DNA of 64,000 nt from Mactromeris polynyma (Eukaryota; Mollusca; Bivalvia; Venerida; Mactridae), in assembly GCA_032209605.1 (NCBI GenBank), contig JASFXZ010000018.1, positions 1,739,904-1,803,903 of the forward strand, written 5' to 3'. Both the position numbers and the translations under genes were made by a program. Shown here piece after piece: positions 34,413-46,382 of this stretch. Below the pieces are notes generated by a model. It searched no databases. It saw only the letters and a list, made by a program, of their open reading frames with translations, and had not been told where the DNA came from. Each line of letters begins with the position of its first letter. Position 1 is the stretch's first letter.

Positions 34413-34723
34413 ACCAGCACACAGCCCCAATAATGCCTGATAGGAATCGGGAAGAAAATTGGCTCAGAAAGTAGGTGTCTCACAAGTCAGAAATGGCTGG
34501 CCATTTAAGTATGGGTGACATCATAATAAATAAACAATTCTTAACGTGTAATTGCTACTTTTTCCAAACTTTTTTATGAAGGGAAAAACATCAAAATAAA
34601 ATTCATGTTTATAATTGCGTTATGTAGAGTTCTCGGCATGGAAAAACTGACGTAAACATTCTGTATGTTTGCTTACTTAGCAATTCAAGTAGTGTAAGTC
34701 TAAGACTTGGTCAGTTATCAACC

Positions 34724-34868
34724 TACAGTAATACATACGACTACCCTTGGTCTTCTTATTGAGGTGGTCTCAATAGTAAGGTTGAATAAAGAGCAAAACA
34801 GTATAAATGAACTTGAAAATTGTGTTCTTATTTCGAGGTGGTCTTCTTTTAATGGGGTTTTACTATAC
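34724..34868 (+). mobile_element. Family A MITE, copy 4
   Basis: Left TACAGTAATACATACGACTA (degenerate), interior GAATAAAGAGCAAAACAGTA, right AATGGGGTTTTACTATAC. Confidence 0.7.
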
Positions 34869-34988
34869 GTCATAAATGTGTATACATAACTGCATACAAA
34901 TAACTGCATACGCTAAATTTCGAATAAAAGTGAGGATAAATAATGATTACAAATCAGTGCTTTTGTTGGCCTGTCTTGGATGGATTGT

Positions 34989-35100
34989 TTCGGTGCAGCC
35001 GTACTAACTTAACATGGCTTTGCTATTTGAATATAAGTGTTATGTAAACCAATCAAATATTACGTTAACCACTAAACTAACTTCTAATCAACCGAACAAC
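34989..35100 (+). repeat. Dispersed repeat with an inverted copy at 44701-44806
   Basis: Contains GCAGCCGTACTAAC, CATGGCTTTGCTATTTG, ACGTTAACCACTAAAC and CAACCGAACA, which appear in the same order on the minus strand at 44.7-44.8 kb. Confidence 0.65.
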
Positions 35101-36160
35101 GTGTGTAACGTGTGTAACCTTTACGCAGATGGATTAACCTTTCGATAAGGGGTTACCTTACCGCAATTCACTGAATTTCGGTGTCTTTACCGTTATCCAT
35201 TTTGGATCTTGAGTGACCTGCAATCGTAACATCTCAGGCATTATTTATGGTGCACAACAAATATTAACCTTAAAATTGCGCCGACCATATTTTTCAATAT
35301 ATTTCTTGTTTATTCAAAGCGAGTTCAGAACATTTTACACGAACATTTATTGGTAAGTTTACGGTAATGAATTGATGGGTTACTCCACTACTTTTTCAAG
35401 AATACGATATTACAAGTATACATTTGAACAATCTGTTTTTTGTACGCAAATTTAACTTGTATAAACTTTGAATATCAATTTGTCGTTTGCTTATTGAATG
35501 CACTTATTACAAGCTTCTGCGCATGTCTGCATCGGCATTTTTACGTTGACAAGTTACAGTGCCATTGAAATGGTGAAATATTACACAATATTCACCAAAT
35601 AATTGACCCTAAGAAATGTATGTCATCAGTCATAATCGTAATGTACACGCTTTCTGTTTTTATCACTTCAAAATGCACAGTTTACAGTTTCGAAATATAA
35701 ATAATATGAAAACCTATACCTTTGGTTTAGTTCAAGCTTTATCTGCAGTAAGATCAGTTAACCTACACCTTGCATACGTCTGAAACCCCATATTGTATCA
35801 TTTATCATGCAACATGAGATTAGAAGTACTACTCTATAGTTGGGTGGGGAAAGACCGGGCTTGCGTAAACGTTGTCAGATTGTGATAATATTACACCTCG
35901 TGAAGACAGCACGATCTGGAGACGCAAATATTCGGTCCTTGTAACATGCACAACGTTTCTCAATGTATTAATGGGGTGTCCAATTTGAGACAGTTAACAC
36001 CTGCAGACACCATTAGCGATATCGAGATTACAAACTATATGATATAATTATATAAGCACTGAAAAATGGAACAGCTACATACATTCATGCCGAGTATATA
36101 AGACAGTGTACATGGAATGGTATGGACAGCTTTCCATAACATGGAGTAAACATCTAAAAT
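35101..36160. other. Unique spacer
   Basis: About 1 kb of AT-rich sequence with no supported gene or repeat. Confidence 0.45.
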
Positions 36161-36871
36161 ATACCCATCACGATGCAATACAGACAACATAAAATATACC
36201 CATCACGATGCAATACAGACAACATAGCATGTACCCAGCACGATGCAATACAGACAACATAACATATACCCAGCACGATGCAATACAGACAACATAGCAT
36301 ATACCCAGCACGATGCAATACAGACAACATAGCATATACCCATCACGATGCAATACAGACAACATAAAATATACCCATCACGATGCAATACAGACAACAT
36401 AAAATATACCCATCACGATACAATACAGACAACATAAAATATACCAATCACGATACAATACAGACAACATAAAATATACCCATCACGATACAATACAGAC
36501 AACATAAAATATACCCATCACGATGCAATACAGACAACATAAAATATACCCAGCACGATGCAATACAGACAACATAAAATATACCCAGCACGATGCAATA
36601 CAGACAACATAAAATATACCCATCACGATGCAATACAGACAACATAAAATATACCCAGCACGATGCAATACAGACAACATAAAATATACCCAGCACGATG
36701 CAATACAGACAACATAAAATATACCCAGCACGATGCAATACAGACAACATAAAATATAACCATCACGATGCAATACAGACAACATAAAATATACCCAGCA
36801 CGATGCAATACAGACAACATAAAATATACCCAGCACGATGCAATACAGACAACATAAAATATACCCATCAC
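36161..36871. repeat. 35-bp minisatellite, about 20 copies
   Basis: Core CACGATGCAATACAGACAAC then ATAAAATATACCCA. Two unit classes (CATCACG and CAGCACG) alternate irregularly. Minus-strand frames (98-117 codons) are artefacts. Confidence 0.96.
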
Positions 36872-37961
36872 GGAGAACTCCTGGTGATGTCTTTCAATAA
36901 GATAACTAAACAGAGTCAAATAATTGTAATGAATATTGTTACTAATCCTATAAACATTATTTTTTCATTCCAATGTCATCCTTTCAACATTCAAATACGC
37001 TTTTATCCCGATGCATACAATTACAGATAAATTTCATTTTAAATTTTCATATTTTTTATCTTATCTGATGTGGTAAGGGCGTAGTCTGAAATTATTGTCG
37101 TCAAACATTAATTTTGTTAATACTTGAACGCATTGGTTTGGGAAAATAGATAAGTTATGCACGAACAATCAGGTAAAAAATATCGCTGTAGTCATCGGAG
37201 GAGAAAATTACTCGAAATTATTTTGTTACCCATCGAAGCAAAGCGACATTAACAGGTGACAACATAACACCGTCTAGTACAACAGTTAACCTTGACTTCA
37301 ATATAAACTTGATCCAAACATATTCACTTTCTGGACCCATTCATCATGAATGGATGGTATTAGTTTCTGTTTCAAGTATAATATGCAAACTTATTTCTTA
37401 TGTAATAAACATATGCACACCCGTTCAGCTGCAGCTGAAATAAAAGAAGCAGACGATGACATAATCAGCAATGAAACAACAGACGACACAACTCAGTATT
37501 TCTTTGTTTCATTTCTCCTAATTACAATGCGTGAAATTTGATTTCATGGAAACTTAATATAATGTATTATATTGAATTTATTTTGAGTGCATCGTCTAAA
37601 AACTACATATACAATCAATCTTACAGACAGTGTCGCCCTCGTGTCGCCCTCGTGTCCAGCATCAGCGACGCTCTATTAAACATAAGTCGCCAGCAGATTC
37701 AATACATATCTTAAGTATAAAGAAAATCACATTTTATTTGTCTGTATCGATGATGTTACGGTGGAGATGTTCACGGTGAAATGTTTCTGTCGCGACTGTC
37801 ATTAAACGAGCAGAGCCCAGTGTGGTAGTAGGGTAAGAAAAATCATAAACTGATCACCTGATGTACATTGAACTTGTTTTATTATAAATTCACAGTATCC
37901 AAACATGATTATCATGCACATCTCATACCATTGTACTGTAAGGACAATGATCAATGATATA
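36872..37961. other. Unique spacer
   Basis: No gene supported. TGTCGCCCTCG is duplicated at about 37630-37652. Confidence 0.4.
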
Positions 37962-38146
37962 TACAGTAAACCCTCACTTAATGACCACCTCAATAATAAG
38001 ACCTCCTCAATATTTTGAACACAATTTTAAAGTCCATTTTCACTGTTTTGCTCTTTATGAAACCTCATTATTAAGACTACCTAAATATTAAGACCAGTTT
38101 TCTCGGGTCCCCAGGGTGGTCTTATAATTGAGGTTTAATAACTGTA
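37962..38146 (-). mobile_element. Family A MITE, copy 5, opposite orientation
   Basis: Left TACAGTAAACCCTCACTTAA and right GAGGTTTAATAACTGTA. The interior TTTTCACTGTTTTGCTCTTT is the inverse of the shared core, and GGGTCCCCAGG lies on the right side. Confidence 0.75.
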
Positions 38147-38302
38147 TATGTCTTAATTTCTGTCTTATTTACGTAAATACATAGAACATTATACCTATAT
38201 CAAAAATATTTTTAAATGTACACAGCCATTAAATATAGAATTATAAGAGAAATTGGCACTTTGAATATAATCATGAAAAACCCACATAAATCAGTGCAAT
38301 TA

Positions 38303-38392
38303 CGTGAGAAGAGCTCAACACGTGAGAAGAGCTCAATACGTGAGAACAGCTCAACACGTGAGAACAGCTCAACACGTGAGAACAGCTCAACA
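38303..38392. repeat. 18-bp tandem repeat, 5 copies
   Basis: Unit CGTGAGAA(G/C)AGCTCAACA. Short, and open on the plus strand only by chance. Confidence 0.93.
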
Positions 38393-39168
38393 CGATATTC
38401 ACACAGCAGATAAGACTAAGAGACAGTTGCTAATATGTTGATTTAAAACATTGCTAAACAATCTAATTAATTTATGAATTTGAATTTTGTAAATGATGTA
38501 TTACTTACAGAAATTTTATGATGCAAAATGCACAAACAATGTCAATGACCGATGGAAAATGATAAACAACCACATGAGCATTTCATTGAACCTTTTAATG
38601 ATTGATATTAAATTAATGATATTATTAATAGAACATTCATTCACGAAGTTAAATGTTTTTTTAATAAATTTGAATGTGTCGTCTTTCAACATCTTTGTAA
38701 TTCAATATGATTGGACAGTATATTTAGCTCTCAATAAAATTGTTATTGAGACACCACACGTGTTGTTTGTGGCGTTCCCTGTAACAACGTTCACCAAGCC
38801 TGGGTTCAGACGCCAATATCTAGATAACTTGTTTACCTAAAGCCCGTTGTTTATGCATACCGAGTTATCTTTGATATCGAAGCGTGGTTTCCTTCCTTAG
38901 ACTAAAATGATGACGTCACATTGTAAGACAAATAAGCAAAAACCAGACTGGAACCTGGACATTGTCTATCCACGACAAATGAACAATTATACTATTTATA
39001 TATAAATTAGCATAGGCTATAAATGGTAACTGGGCATTACAATATTGATAACGATGTAGTTTGAATATTACGGACATATACGTTGCTGTTGTGTTGTCCC
39101 ATATAGGCTGTAACAATTGGACACGGAGTGTTACAATAAACAGAACGATTTACAAATAACGACATTTG
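38393..39168. other. Unique spacer
   Basis: AT-rich. The 115-codon frame at 38493-38840 is rich in I, L, N and K as expected of AT-rich noncoding DNA, and I recognise nothing in it. Confidence 0.4.
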
Positions 39169-39412
39169 AACGCCGAGGTTAGATTTCAAACCTCCTCTAT
39201 AAGTGACGTAATTTCCAGAAAACGTCACACGTGACGCCACCTTATAGTGACAGTAAGCAACATTTGCTCCATAAGGCAATATGAAAATAAAGTGACCATA
39301 TGAAGTGACTATTTTTTCCTGCTTGCGAATAGTGACATCACATGTGGGACGTTTTCTTGAAATGACGTCACATACATACGAGGTTGGTTGGACATCCCAT
39401 AGCAGCGCTCAT
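39169..39412. mobile_element. Family C foldback element, copy 1 (CRE-rich palindrome)
   Basis: The whole 244-base segment is an imperfect inverted repeat. AGTGACGTAATTTCCAGAAA on the left pairs with TTTTCTTGAAATGACGTCAC on the right; inner arms AGTAAGCAACATTTGC and CCTGCTTGCGAATAGT also pair. It carries several TGACGT motifs and has no coding capacity. A second copy lies at 46383-46618. Confidence 0.65.
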
Positions 39413-39767
39413 TTTGTCCTCCGCCTGGTTGGCATGTCAGGAAGAACTGTTTGCTTGCTGCAGAACGAGTCCATAAGCGATATATAGATCAACTGGTCAT
39501 GGTGTATTAGTGAAATAGTGTTGAAAGTTAAATCCCACCATAGTGTAACACGATCTGCTTTCCTGTCAGGATGGAAACTTTCTGGCTCTAAAACAATGCA
39601 AGCCTGGGATGTGTAACTACAATGTACAATGTTCAAATTCACCAAGTGAATTCACCAATTCTGAGAAAATATAACAATGCAGTTGCACATAATATTGAAA
39701 CCATCGAGTCCACACAGTAAATAGGCTCCAAACACGTTATGTTACCTTCAGTATGTATTTTGTTAAT

Positions 39768-39945
39768 TACAATAAAACCTCAATAATTAGACTTCCATTG
39801 GGACTCAAAAACTGGTCTTCTTATTGAGGTGGTTCTAATATTGAGGTTGAATATAGAGCAAAAAGTGAAATTGACTTAAAATGTGTGTTCTTAATTTTGA
39901 GTTGATCTTTTTATTGAGGTGGTCTTAAAGTGATATTTTACTGTA
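39768..39945 (+). mobile_element. Family A MITE, copy 6
   Basis: Left TACAATAAAACCTCAATAAT, interior TTGGGACTCAAAAACTGGTC and ATAGAGCAAAAAGTG, right AAGTGATATTTTACTGTA. About 178 bases, close to the typical length for the family. Confidence 0.78.
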
Positions 39946-39963
39946 TATTTACATTATGAAGGC

Positions 39964-40104
39964 AGCCGGACCTCTTTCATTCGAATTCATCATGTCCGAA
40001 ATTGTAACTCGAATAATACATGGTTTCGAATAGCCCATTTCTATTGCAGTATAAGATGCATCGGGATCTGGTATCTATTGTCGAATAAATGAGGTCCTAC
40101 TGTA
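39964..40104 (+). mobile_element. Family B MITE, copy 2
   Basis: Left GCCGGACCTCTTTCATTCGA, interior TTTCGAATAGCCCATTTC, right TCGAATAAATGAGGTCCTAC followed by TGTA. It is only 18 bases from a family A element. Confidence 0.65.
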
Positions 40105-40190
40105 TGTTTATGATAATTTGTATTACATATACAACACTTTGTATTTATTGTTTCATTGTTTGTTTGAGTGCAGTAAAATGTTTAAATAAA

Positions 40191-40783
40191 TGGTACTGTG
40201 TTGACAGTCTTTCTGCATGGTACTGTGTTGACAGTCTTTCTGCATGGTACTGTGTTGACAGTCTTTCTGCATGGTACTGTGTTGACAGTCTTTCTGCATG
40301 TACTGTGTTGACAGTCTTTCTGCATGGTACTGTGTTGACAGTCTTTCTGCATGGTACTGTGTTGACAGTCTTTCTGCATGGTACTGTGTTGACAGACTTT
40401 CTGCATGGTACTGTGTTGACAGACTTTCTGCATGGTACTGTGTTGACAGTCTTTCTGCATGGTACTGTGTTGACAGACTTTCTGCATGGTACTGTGTTGA
40501 CAGTCTTTCTGCATGGTACTGTGTTGACAGACTTTCTGCATGGTACTGTGTTGACAGACTTTCTGCATGGTACTGTGTTGACAGTCTTTCTGCATGGTAC
40601 TGTGTTGACAGACTTTCTGCATGGTACTGTGTTGACAGTCTTTCTGCATGGTACTGTGTTGACAGTCTTTCTGCATGGTACTGTGTTGACAGTCTTTCTG
40701 CATGGTACTGTGTTGACAGTCTTTCTGCATGGTACTGTGTTGACAGTCTTTCTGCATGGTACTGTGTTGACAGTCTTTCTGCA
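40191..40783. repeat. 27-bp minisatellite, 22 copies
   Basis: Core TACTGTGTTGACAGTCTTTC then TGCATGG. Five to six units have GACAGAC in place of GACAGTC. One unit lacks a base near 40300, which shifts the frame. Frames of 184-235 codons on both strands are artefacts. Confidence 0.96.
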
Positions 40784-41572
40784 ATTCCCATTCTAATTTC
40801 AATCACAAGATTTATCCAAACTAAAACACCGTGTAACATACTGGTAATCTAAGATTGTAAATTAATACTTTCGTCAAAAACGTTGACATGTACGTTATGT
40901 CTACTGTGACATTGTGCAATAACTGCACAGTTTTTAGTGGTTTAGTGTTTTGTAAGTCAGTTTGTCTCTTTATTAAAGTAAATGTCAAACATTAGACCAC
41001 AAATTGTTGTTAATTGATCTACAACCAAACATCGTTCATGTCGACATCAATATAAATCACACTGCTAACAATAAACAAAACGTTAAAAAGATTATCAAAA
41101 ATGTGACAAATTGCATTTAGTGTAAAATTTAGATAAAAGGTCAAATCGTGATTCATAATAAGAAGAGGATGTTCGCTTTTTAGACTGCAGATATCACAAA
41201 CATTATAACATGCATTTAAGTGATTTGACAATTATTCCTTTGTAGCAATTTGCGTTTTTATTTATCGACTCGTCATAATGAGAATGTCTATACGGAATAC
41301 ATCATTGATTGTCACGGTCATCATTCAATGTAGAATATCACTATGAACACCATCCATCTACACATTTGCTGACTATTGCTCATTCTACATTTCAAACTTC
41401 CATCTATAGTCTGCACTATGGCGTCACTTCTTTTCCGCCGATTTTAAGTCTTCAAAATGACGAAAACCTCTATAAACCGGAAACCTCTGTAAACCGTAAT
41501 TTTCAACCGGTCCCGAATGATTCCTGTTTAGGGAGGATCCATGGTACAAAGTGTTTACTACACGCTGTATAC
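40784..41572. other. Unique spacer
   Basis: No supported feature. The 91-codon frame at 41309-41584 runs into the next array. Confidence 0.4.
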
Positions 41573-41873
41573 ATGACCATCTGAGGATCAACATGACCAT
41601 CTGAGGACCAACATGACCATCTGAGGACCAACATGACCATCTGAGGACCAACATGACCATCTGAGGACCAACATGACCATCTGAGGACCAACATGACCAT
41701 CTGAGGACCAACATGACCATCTGAGGACCAACATGACCATCTGAGGACCAACATGACCATCTGAGGACCAACATGACCATCTGAGGACCAACATGACCAT
41801 CTGAGGACCAACATGACCATCTGAGGACCAACATGACCATCTGAGGACCAACATGACTATCTGAGGACGAACA
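41573..41873. repeat. 20-bp minisatellite, 15 copies, nearly invariant
   Basis: Unit CATCTGAGGACCAACATGAC. Internal units are identical and only the outermost ones vary, so the array is recent or strongly homogenised. Minus-strand frames of 99-166 codons are artefacts. Confidence 0.97.
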
Positions 41874-42002
41874 TGACAGACCATCAAGCAGCAAATATAC
41901 AGTACAATCTGTCCACAGTAACACCCTCTGAGAGACTGCTGGATAGTGGTTGATGGTTAAAAGAGGGTAATTTATTACTATTAGAAAAATCGATTCTACT
42001 GT

Positions 42003-42620
42003 TGGAGTGAGGTTTGCTGAAGGGATGTTTAGCTGAAGAGTTTTTGATAAAGAGAGGCTTTACTGAAGAGATGTTTTGATGAAGAGAGGTTTTGATAAAG
42101 AGAGGCTTTACTGAAGAGATGTTTTGATGAAGAGAGGTTTTGATAAAGAGGAGGCTTTACTGAAGAGATGTTTTGATGAAGAGAGGTTTTGATAAAGAGA
42201 GGCTTTACTGAAGAGATGTTTTGATGAAGAGAGGTTTTGATAAAGAGAGGCTTTACTGAAGAGAGGTTTAGCTGAAGAGGTTTTGATAAAGAGAGGCTTT
42301 ACTGAAGAGATGTTTTGATGAAGAGAGGTTTTGATAAAGAGAGACTTTACTGAAGAGATGTTTTGATGAAGAGAGGTTTTGATAAAGAGAGGCTTTACTG
42401 AAGAGATGTTTTGATGAAGAGAGGTTTTGATAAAGAGAGGCTTTACTGAAGAGAGGTTTTCATAAAGAGAGGTTTTGATGAAGAGATGTTTAGCTGAAGA
42501 GAGGTTTTGTCGAAGACAGGTTTTGTCGAATAAAGGGTTTGTCGAAGAAAGGGTTTGTCGAAGAGAGGTTTTACTGAAGAGAGGGCTTGCTAAAAAGAAG
42601 TTTTGTCGAAGAGAGGTTGC
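42003..42620. repeat. 16-bp based, 48-bp higher-order repeat
   Basis: The basic motif is like GAAGAGAGGTTTTGAT. Three diverged versions form a 48-base unit (with AGAGGCTTTACTGAAGAG and ATGTTTTGATGAAG) repeated about nine times, and the right 150 bases break down into mixed 15-16-base motifs. Confidence 0.92.
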
Positions 42621-42771
42621 TTTGGAGTGGCTGCACTTTAGTAACGAATGTTTACATCTAGTGTATACATAAGCAAGGATAGTATTATGATTAAAGTATC
42701 AGACAATGCCTCTACTATTAGCTGTGTTCATTCAGCAGTCTGGTCATGTTTATGACTGAATGTGTGTGGCA

Positions 42772-42921
42772 TAGTGTAACCATGTTTGTCATCATCTCTG
42801 TACAGACATCTTCAGTCGATGTAGTGTAACCATGTTTGTCATCATCTCTGTACAGACATCTTCAGTCGATGTAGTGTAACCATGTTTGTCATCATCTCTG
42901 TACAGACATCTCCAGTCGATG
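42772..42921. repeat. 50-bp tandem repeat, 3 copies
   Basis: TAGTGTAACCATGTTTGTCA then TCATCTCTGTACAGACATCT, three times with one difference. Confidence 0.95.
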
Positions 42922-43498
42922 ATTGGCTCACACGGCAAACTTTAAAATGGATAGTGAAATCCGCGTCTTACAGATACCATGTCTTCACGACACAACAACG
43001 TGCATGAAATTATAGAATCCCTGTAAATGATGCGTGCAAACGACTTGTGGTTAATTTGCAATGCATATTAATACATGCTACCTACCATCTGCGACAGTAA
43101 CACAATATGATTGGCATTATTAAAATGTGTTTTACACATTCCAAAACTGTCTTCACATGATGTCAAATTGCGATGTTTGTCCTCGTTAAAGTTCAACAAA
43201 ACCTATACTAGTAACCGCTGGCAACATTGTGATTATTTATTTTCTCAATGTCTTAAAATAAAACCATGTTGTCTACAGCTGCTTTATGTTATTGCTTTTT
43301 GCGGCTATTTAAATGATTGATGTCATCATTTGCACGAATTTGCATGACTAATTAATCAACTAGCGAACCTTAATTGATAAAATATTATAATTATTTACAC
43401 AACATATGTATTTAATCAGACAGAAGCAACGGTCAATGTCACATCGATTCTTCCCTTGAAGATAAAAATCAAAACACAAGGGAAAGTATGTTGTATAA
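42922..43498. other. Unique spacer
   Basis: No gene supported. The short plus-strand frame at 43111-43320 is unrecognised. Confidence 0.4.
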
Positions 43499-44313
43499 AT
43501 ACAAGCATTATTGCATTTTATTACTTTACAATAGTCTATACAAGTACTATTGCATTTTATTACTTTACAATAGTCTATACAGGCATTATTGCATATTATT
43601 ACTTTACAATAGTCTATACAAGCATTATTGCATTTTATTACTTTACAATAGTCTATACAAGTATTATTGCATTTTATTACTTTACAATAGTCTATACAAG
43701 TACTATTGCATTTTATTACTTTACAATAGTCTATACAAGTACTATTGCATTTTATTACTTTACAATAGTCTATACAAGTATTATTGCATTTTATTACTTT
43801 ACAATAGTCTATACAAGTAGTATTGCATATTATTACTTTACAATAGTCTATACAAGCATTATTGCATTTTATTACTTTACAATAGTCTATACAAGTAGTA
43901 TTGCATATTATTACTTTACAATAGTCTATACAAGTAGTATTGCATATTATTACTTTACAATAGTCTATACAAGTAGTATTGCATATTATTACTTTACAAT
44001 AGTCTATACAAGCATTATTGCATTTTATTACTTTACAATAGTCTATACAAGTATTATTGCATTTTATTACTTTACAATAGTCTATACAAGTATTATTGCA
44101 TTTTATTACTTTACAATAGTCTATACAAGTATTATTGCATTTTATTACTTTACAATAGTCTTTACAAGTATTATTGCATTTTATTACTTTACAATAGTCT
44201 ATACAAGTATTATTGCATTTTATTACTTTACAATAGTCTATGCAAGTATTATTGCATTTTTTACAATAGTCTATACAAGTATCATTGCATTTTATGACTT
44301 TACAATAGTCTAT
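43499..44313. repeat. 39-bp minisatellite, about 21 copies
   Basis: Core TATTGCATTTTATTACTTTA then CAATAGTCTATACAAG. Period 39 leaves a 291-codon plus-strand frame with a 13-residue hydrophobic repeat (IIAFYYFTIVYTS). The composition follows the AT-rich unit and changes such as F to Y follow single-base variants, so it is not called a gene. Confidence 0.95.
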
Positions 44314-44407
44314 CAGCTTTTTTTAAAATGATAGATATTCATTCTTATGATTTGATGTGATAACTATTAATTAAATATTTATGTTAACATTTTAGCTAGA
44401 CGGTAGC

Positions 44408-44557
44408 CTTACGGTAGCCTTATAATATATAATATATACATGTAATTGTATAACTTCTTATGTATGAGGTATATGCTTGTACAGTCTCTTATAATATATA
44501 ATATATACATGTAATTGTATAACTTCTTATTATGAGGTATATGCTTGTACAGTCTCT
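44408..44557. repeat. About 76-bp direct duplication
   Basis: Two copies of a segment with TATAATATATAATATATACA and TGAGGTATATGCTTGTACAG. Confidence 0.85.
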
Positions 44558-44700
44558 AATAATTCATATAAGAATGGCTTTGTGCAATGCCTTTATGATC
44601 TTTATTATGTATGTATATGTTATGCTTGTACAACGAGGAGATTTTAATGAATGAATAACTTCCATCAAGTTCCATTTTGCAGTCGGCGAAGAACAAAACA

Positions 44701-44806
44701 GATGTTCGGTTGGAGAGAAGTTTGTTTAGTGGTAAACGTAAGATTTGCTTGGTTTACACAACACTGATATGCAAATAGCAAAGCCATGTTAGTACGGCTG
44801 CGCCGT
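44701..44806 (-). repeat. Inverted copy of the 34989-35100 dispersed repeat
   Basis: Read on the minus strand it gives GCAGCCGTACTAACATGGCT and TTTACCACTAAACAAAC, matching the plus strand near 35.0 kb at roughly 80% by eye. It directly precedes the 35-bp array. Confidence 0.65.
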
Positions 44807-44837
44807 AAAAATAATGAACATGTATTCAATGAAACTA

Positions 44838-45466
44838 ACTTCACACATGTATGTACTGGTTTCAGGCGTCCAACTTCACACATGTATGTACTGGTTTCAG
44901 GCGTCCAACTTCACACATGTATATACTGGTTTCAGGCGTCCAACTTCACACATGTATGTACTGGTTTCAGGCGTCCAACTTCACACATGTATATACTGGT
45001 TTCAGGCGTCCAACTTTACACATGTATGTACTGGTTTCAGGCGTCCAACTTCACACATGTATGTACTGGTTTCAGGCGTCCAACTTCACACATGTATGTA
45101 CTGGTTTCAGGCGTCCAACTTCACACATGTATGTACTGGTTTCAGGCGTCCAACTTCACACATGTATGTACTGGTTTCAGGTGTCCAACTTCACACATGT
45201 ATGTACTGGTTTCAGGCGTCCAACTTCACACATGTATGTACTGGTTTCAGGCGTCCAACTTCACACATGTATATACTGGTTTCAGGCGTCCAACTTCACA
45301 CATGTATGTACTGGTTTCAGGCGTCCAACTTCACACATGTATTTACTGGTTTCAGGCGTCCAACTTCACACATGTATGTACTGGTTTCAGGCGTCCAACT
45401 TCACACATGTATGTACTGGTTTCAGGCGTCCAACTTCACACATGTATGTACTGGTTTCAGGCATCC
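44838..45466. repeat. 35-bp minisatellite, about 18 copies
   Basis: Core CTTCACACATGTATGTACTG then GTTTCAGGCGTCCAA. Stops are absent in all three plus frames, giving overlapping 212-228-codon frames. Each unit carries a TTTCAG|G acceptor-like string, but without a matching gene this means little. Confidence 0.96.
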
Positions 45467-45591
45467 CAATAAGACACAGACATAGATAACTTATTGTCCA
45501 CGGTTTATTACAGTAATTTATCAATAAATAATGAACACTGTTAAGAACATTTTAATGTAATTTGGAATTATTTATCTTGTTCACATATGCA

Positions 45592-45858
45592 AATATCGCC
45601 AATGTCCGGTTATAGTCTATAAATATTCTAGAAATGGCAATGTCCGGTTATAGTCCCACCTGATGTTAAAATGTGTATTTTACGGAATGAAAACAATTGA
45701 TTTCTTATTATTTTTCTGTCAATTCATTAAATTAAATATAATTAAAGAATGTATGTATACTCATTTAAAAGAAATTAATTGTTTTCATTCCTTAAACGCA
45801 CATCTTAACATCAGGTGGGACTATAACCGGACTATAACCGGACATTGCCCAAATATCA
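45592..45858. mobile_element. Family D inverted-repeat element, possibly nested
   Basis: Arms at 45636-45676 and 45799-45850: GGCAATGTCCGGTTATAGTC, then CCACCTGATGTTAA, and their inverses. A second copy of AATGTCCGGTTATAGTCT lies just outside on the left (45601-45618), and the right arm has a doubled GGACTATAACC. This looks like one copy inserted into or beside another. The 99-codon frame over it is incidental. Confidence 0.65.
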
Positions 45859-46160
45859 CTTCTAAAATTGACCAGGGTGCAGAAGACGATTGTGACTTTG
45901 CCACGCCACACATTAACTGGTTGTACAAGCTGCAAATATTTCATAGTTTTGAATGCGATTGAAATATGTTAATTTTTCTTCTTCTTGAAATGTGAATGAA
46001 TATCTACAATATTTTAATTAAATTACATACTTATTATTTGACTTTAATACATTTGTAAATCGGATAATTCAAGGATCGTAACTATTTAAATTATTTTATG
46101 CTGAAAAATAGTTTTAATTTTGAATTGTTGTATAACCAACTAATACCTCATATAGATCTT

Positions 46161-46345
46161 TAGTCGGACATTGTTCATTCGAATTCATCGGGACCGAAAT
46201 ATTATTTCAAATAATAGTCCTACATTGTTTCGACTAGCCCATTTCAATTGACGTGTCTAAAAAGATACATTGAGGCAATATTTATATTACGGATGATACC
46301 GAGTATTCGAATAGAAAGTTGTCGAATAAACGAGGTCCGACTGTA
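46161..46345 (+). mobile_element. Family B MITE, copy 3
   Basis: Left TAGTCGGACATTGTTCATTC, right GTCGAATAAACGAGGTCCGA then CTGTA. The interior TTCGACTAGCCCATTTCAAT matches copies 1 and 2. The best preserved right end of the family. Confidence 0.7.
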
Positions 46346-46382
46346 TATGCATTATGTGACGTCAGTTGAACTGACCAATTAG

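Noticed and set aside
36161..36871. Regular 35-bp repeat considered as a CRISPR array
   Set aside because: Units are directly tandem with no variable spacers, and the window is eukaryotic.
43456..44331. 291-codon plus-strand frame with a hydrophobic 13-residue repeat, possibly a membrane protein
   Set aside because: The hydrophobic look comes from TAT, TTT and ATT triplets of an AT-rich 39-bp unit. Starts and ends lie in spacer sequence with no gene signals.
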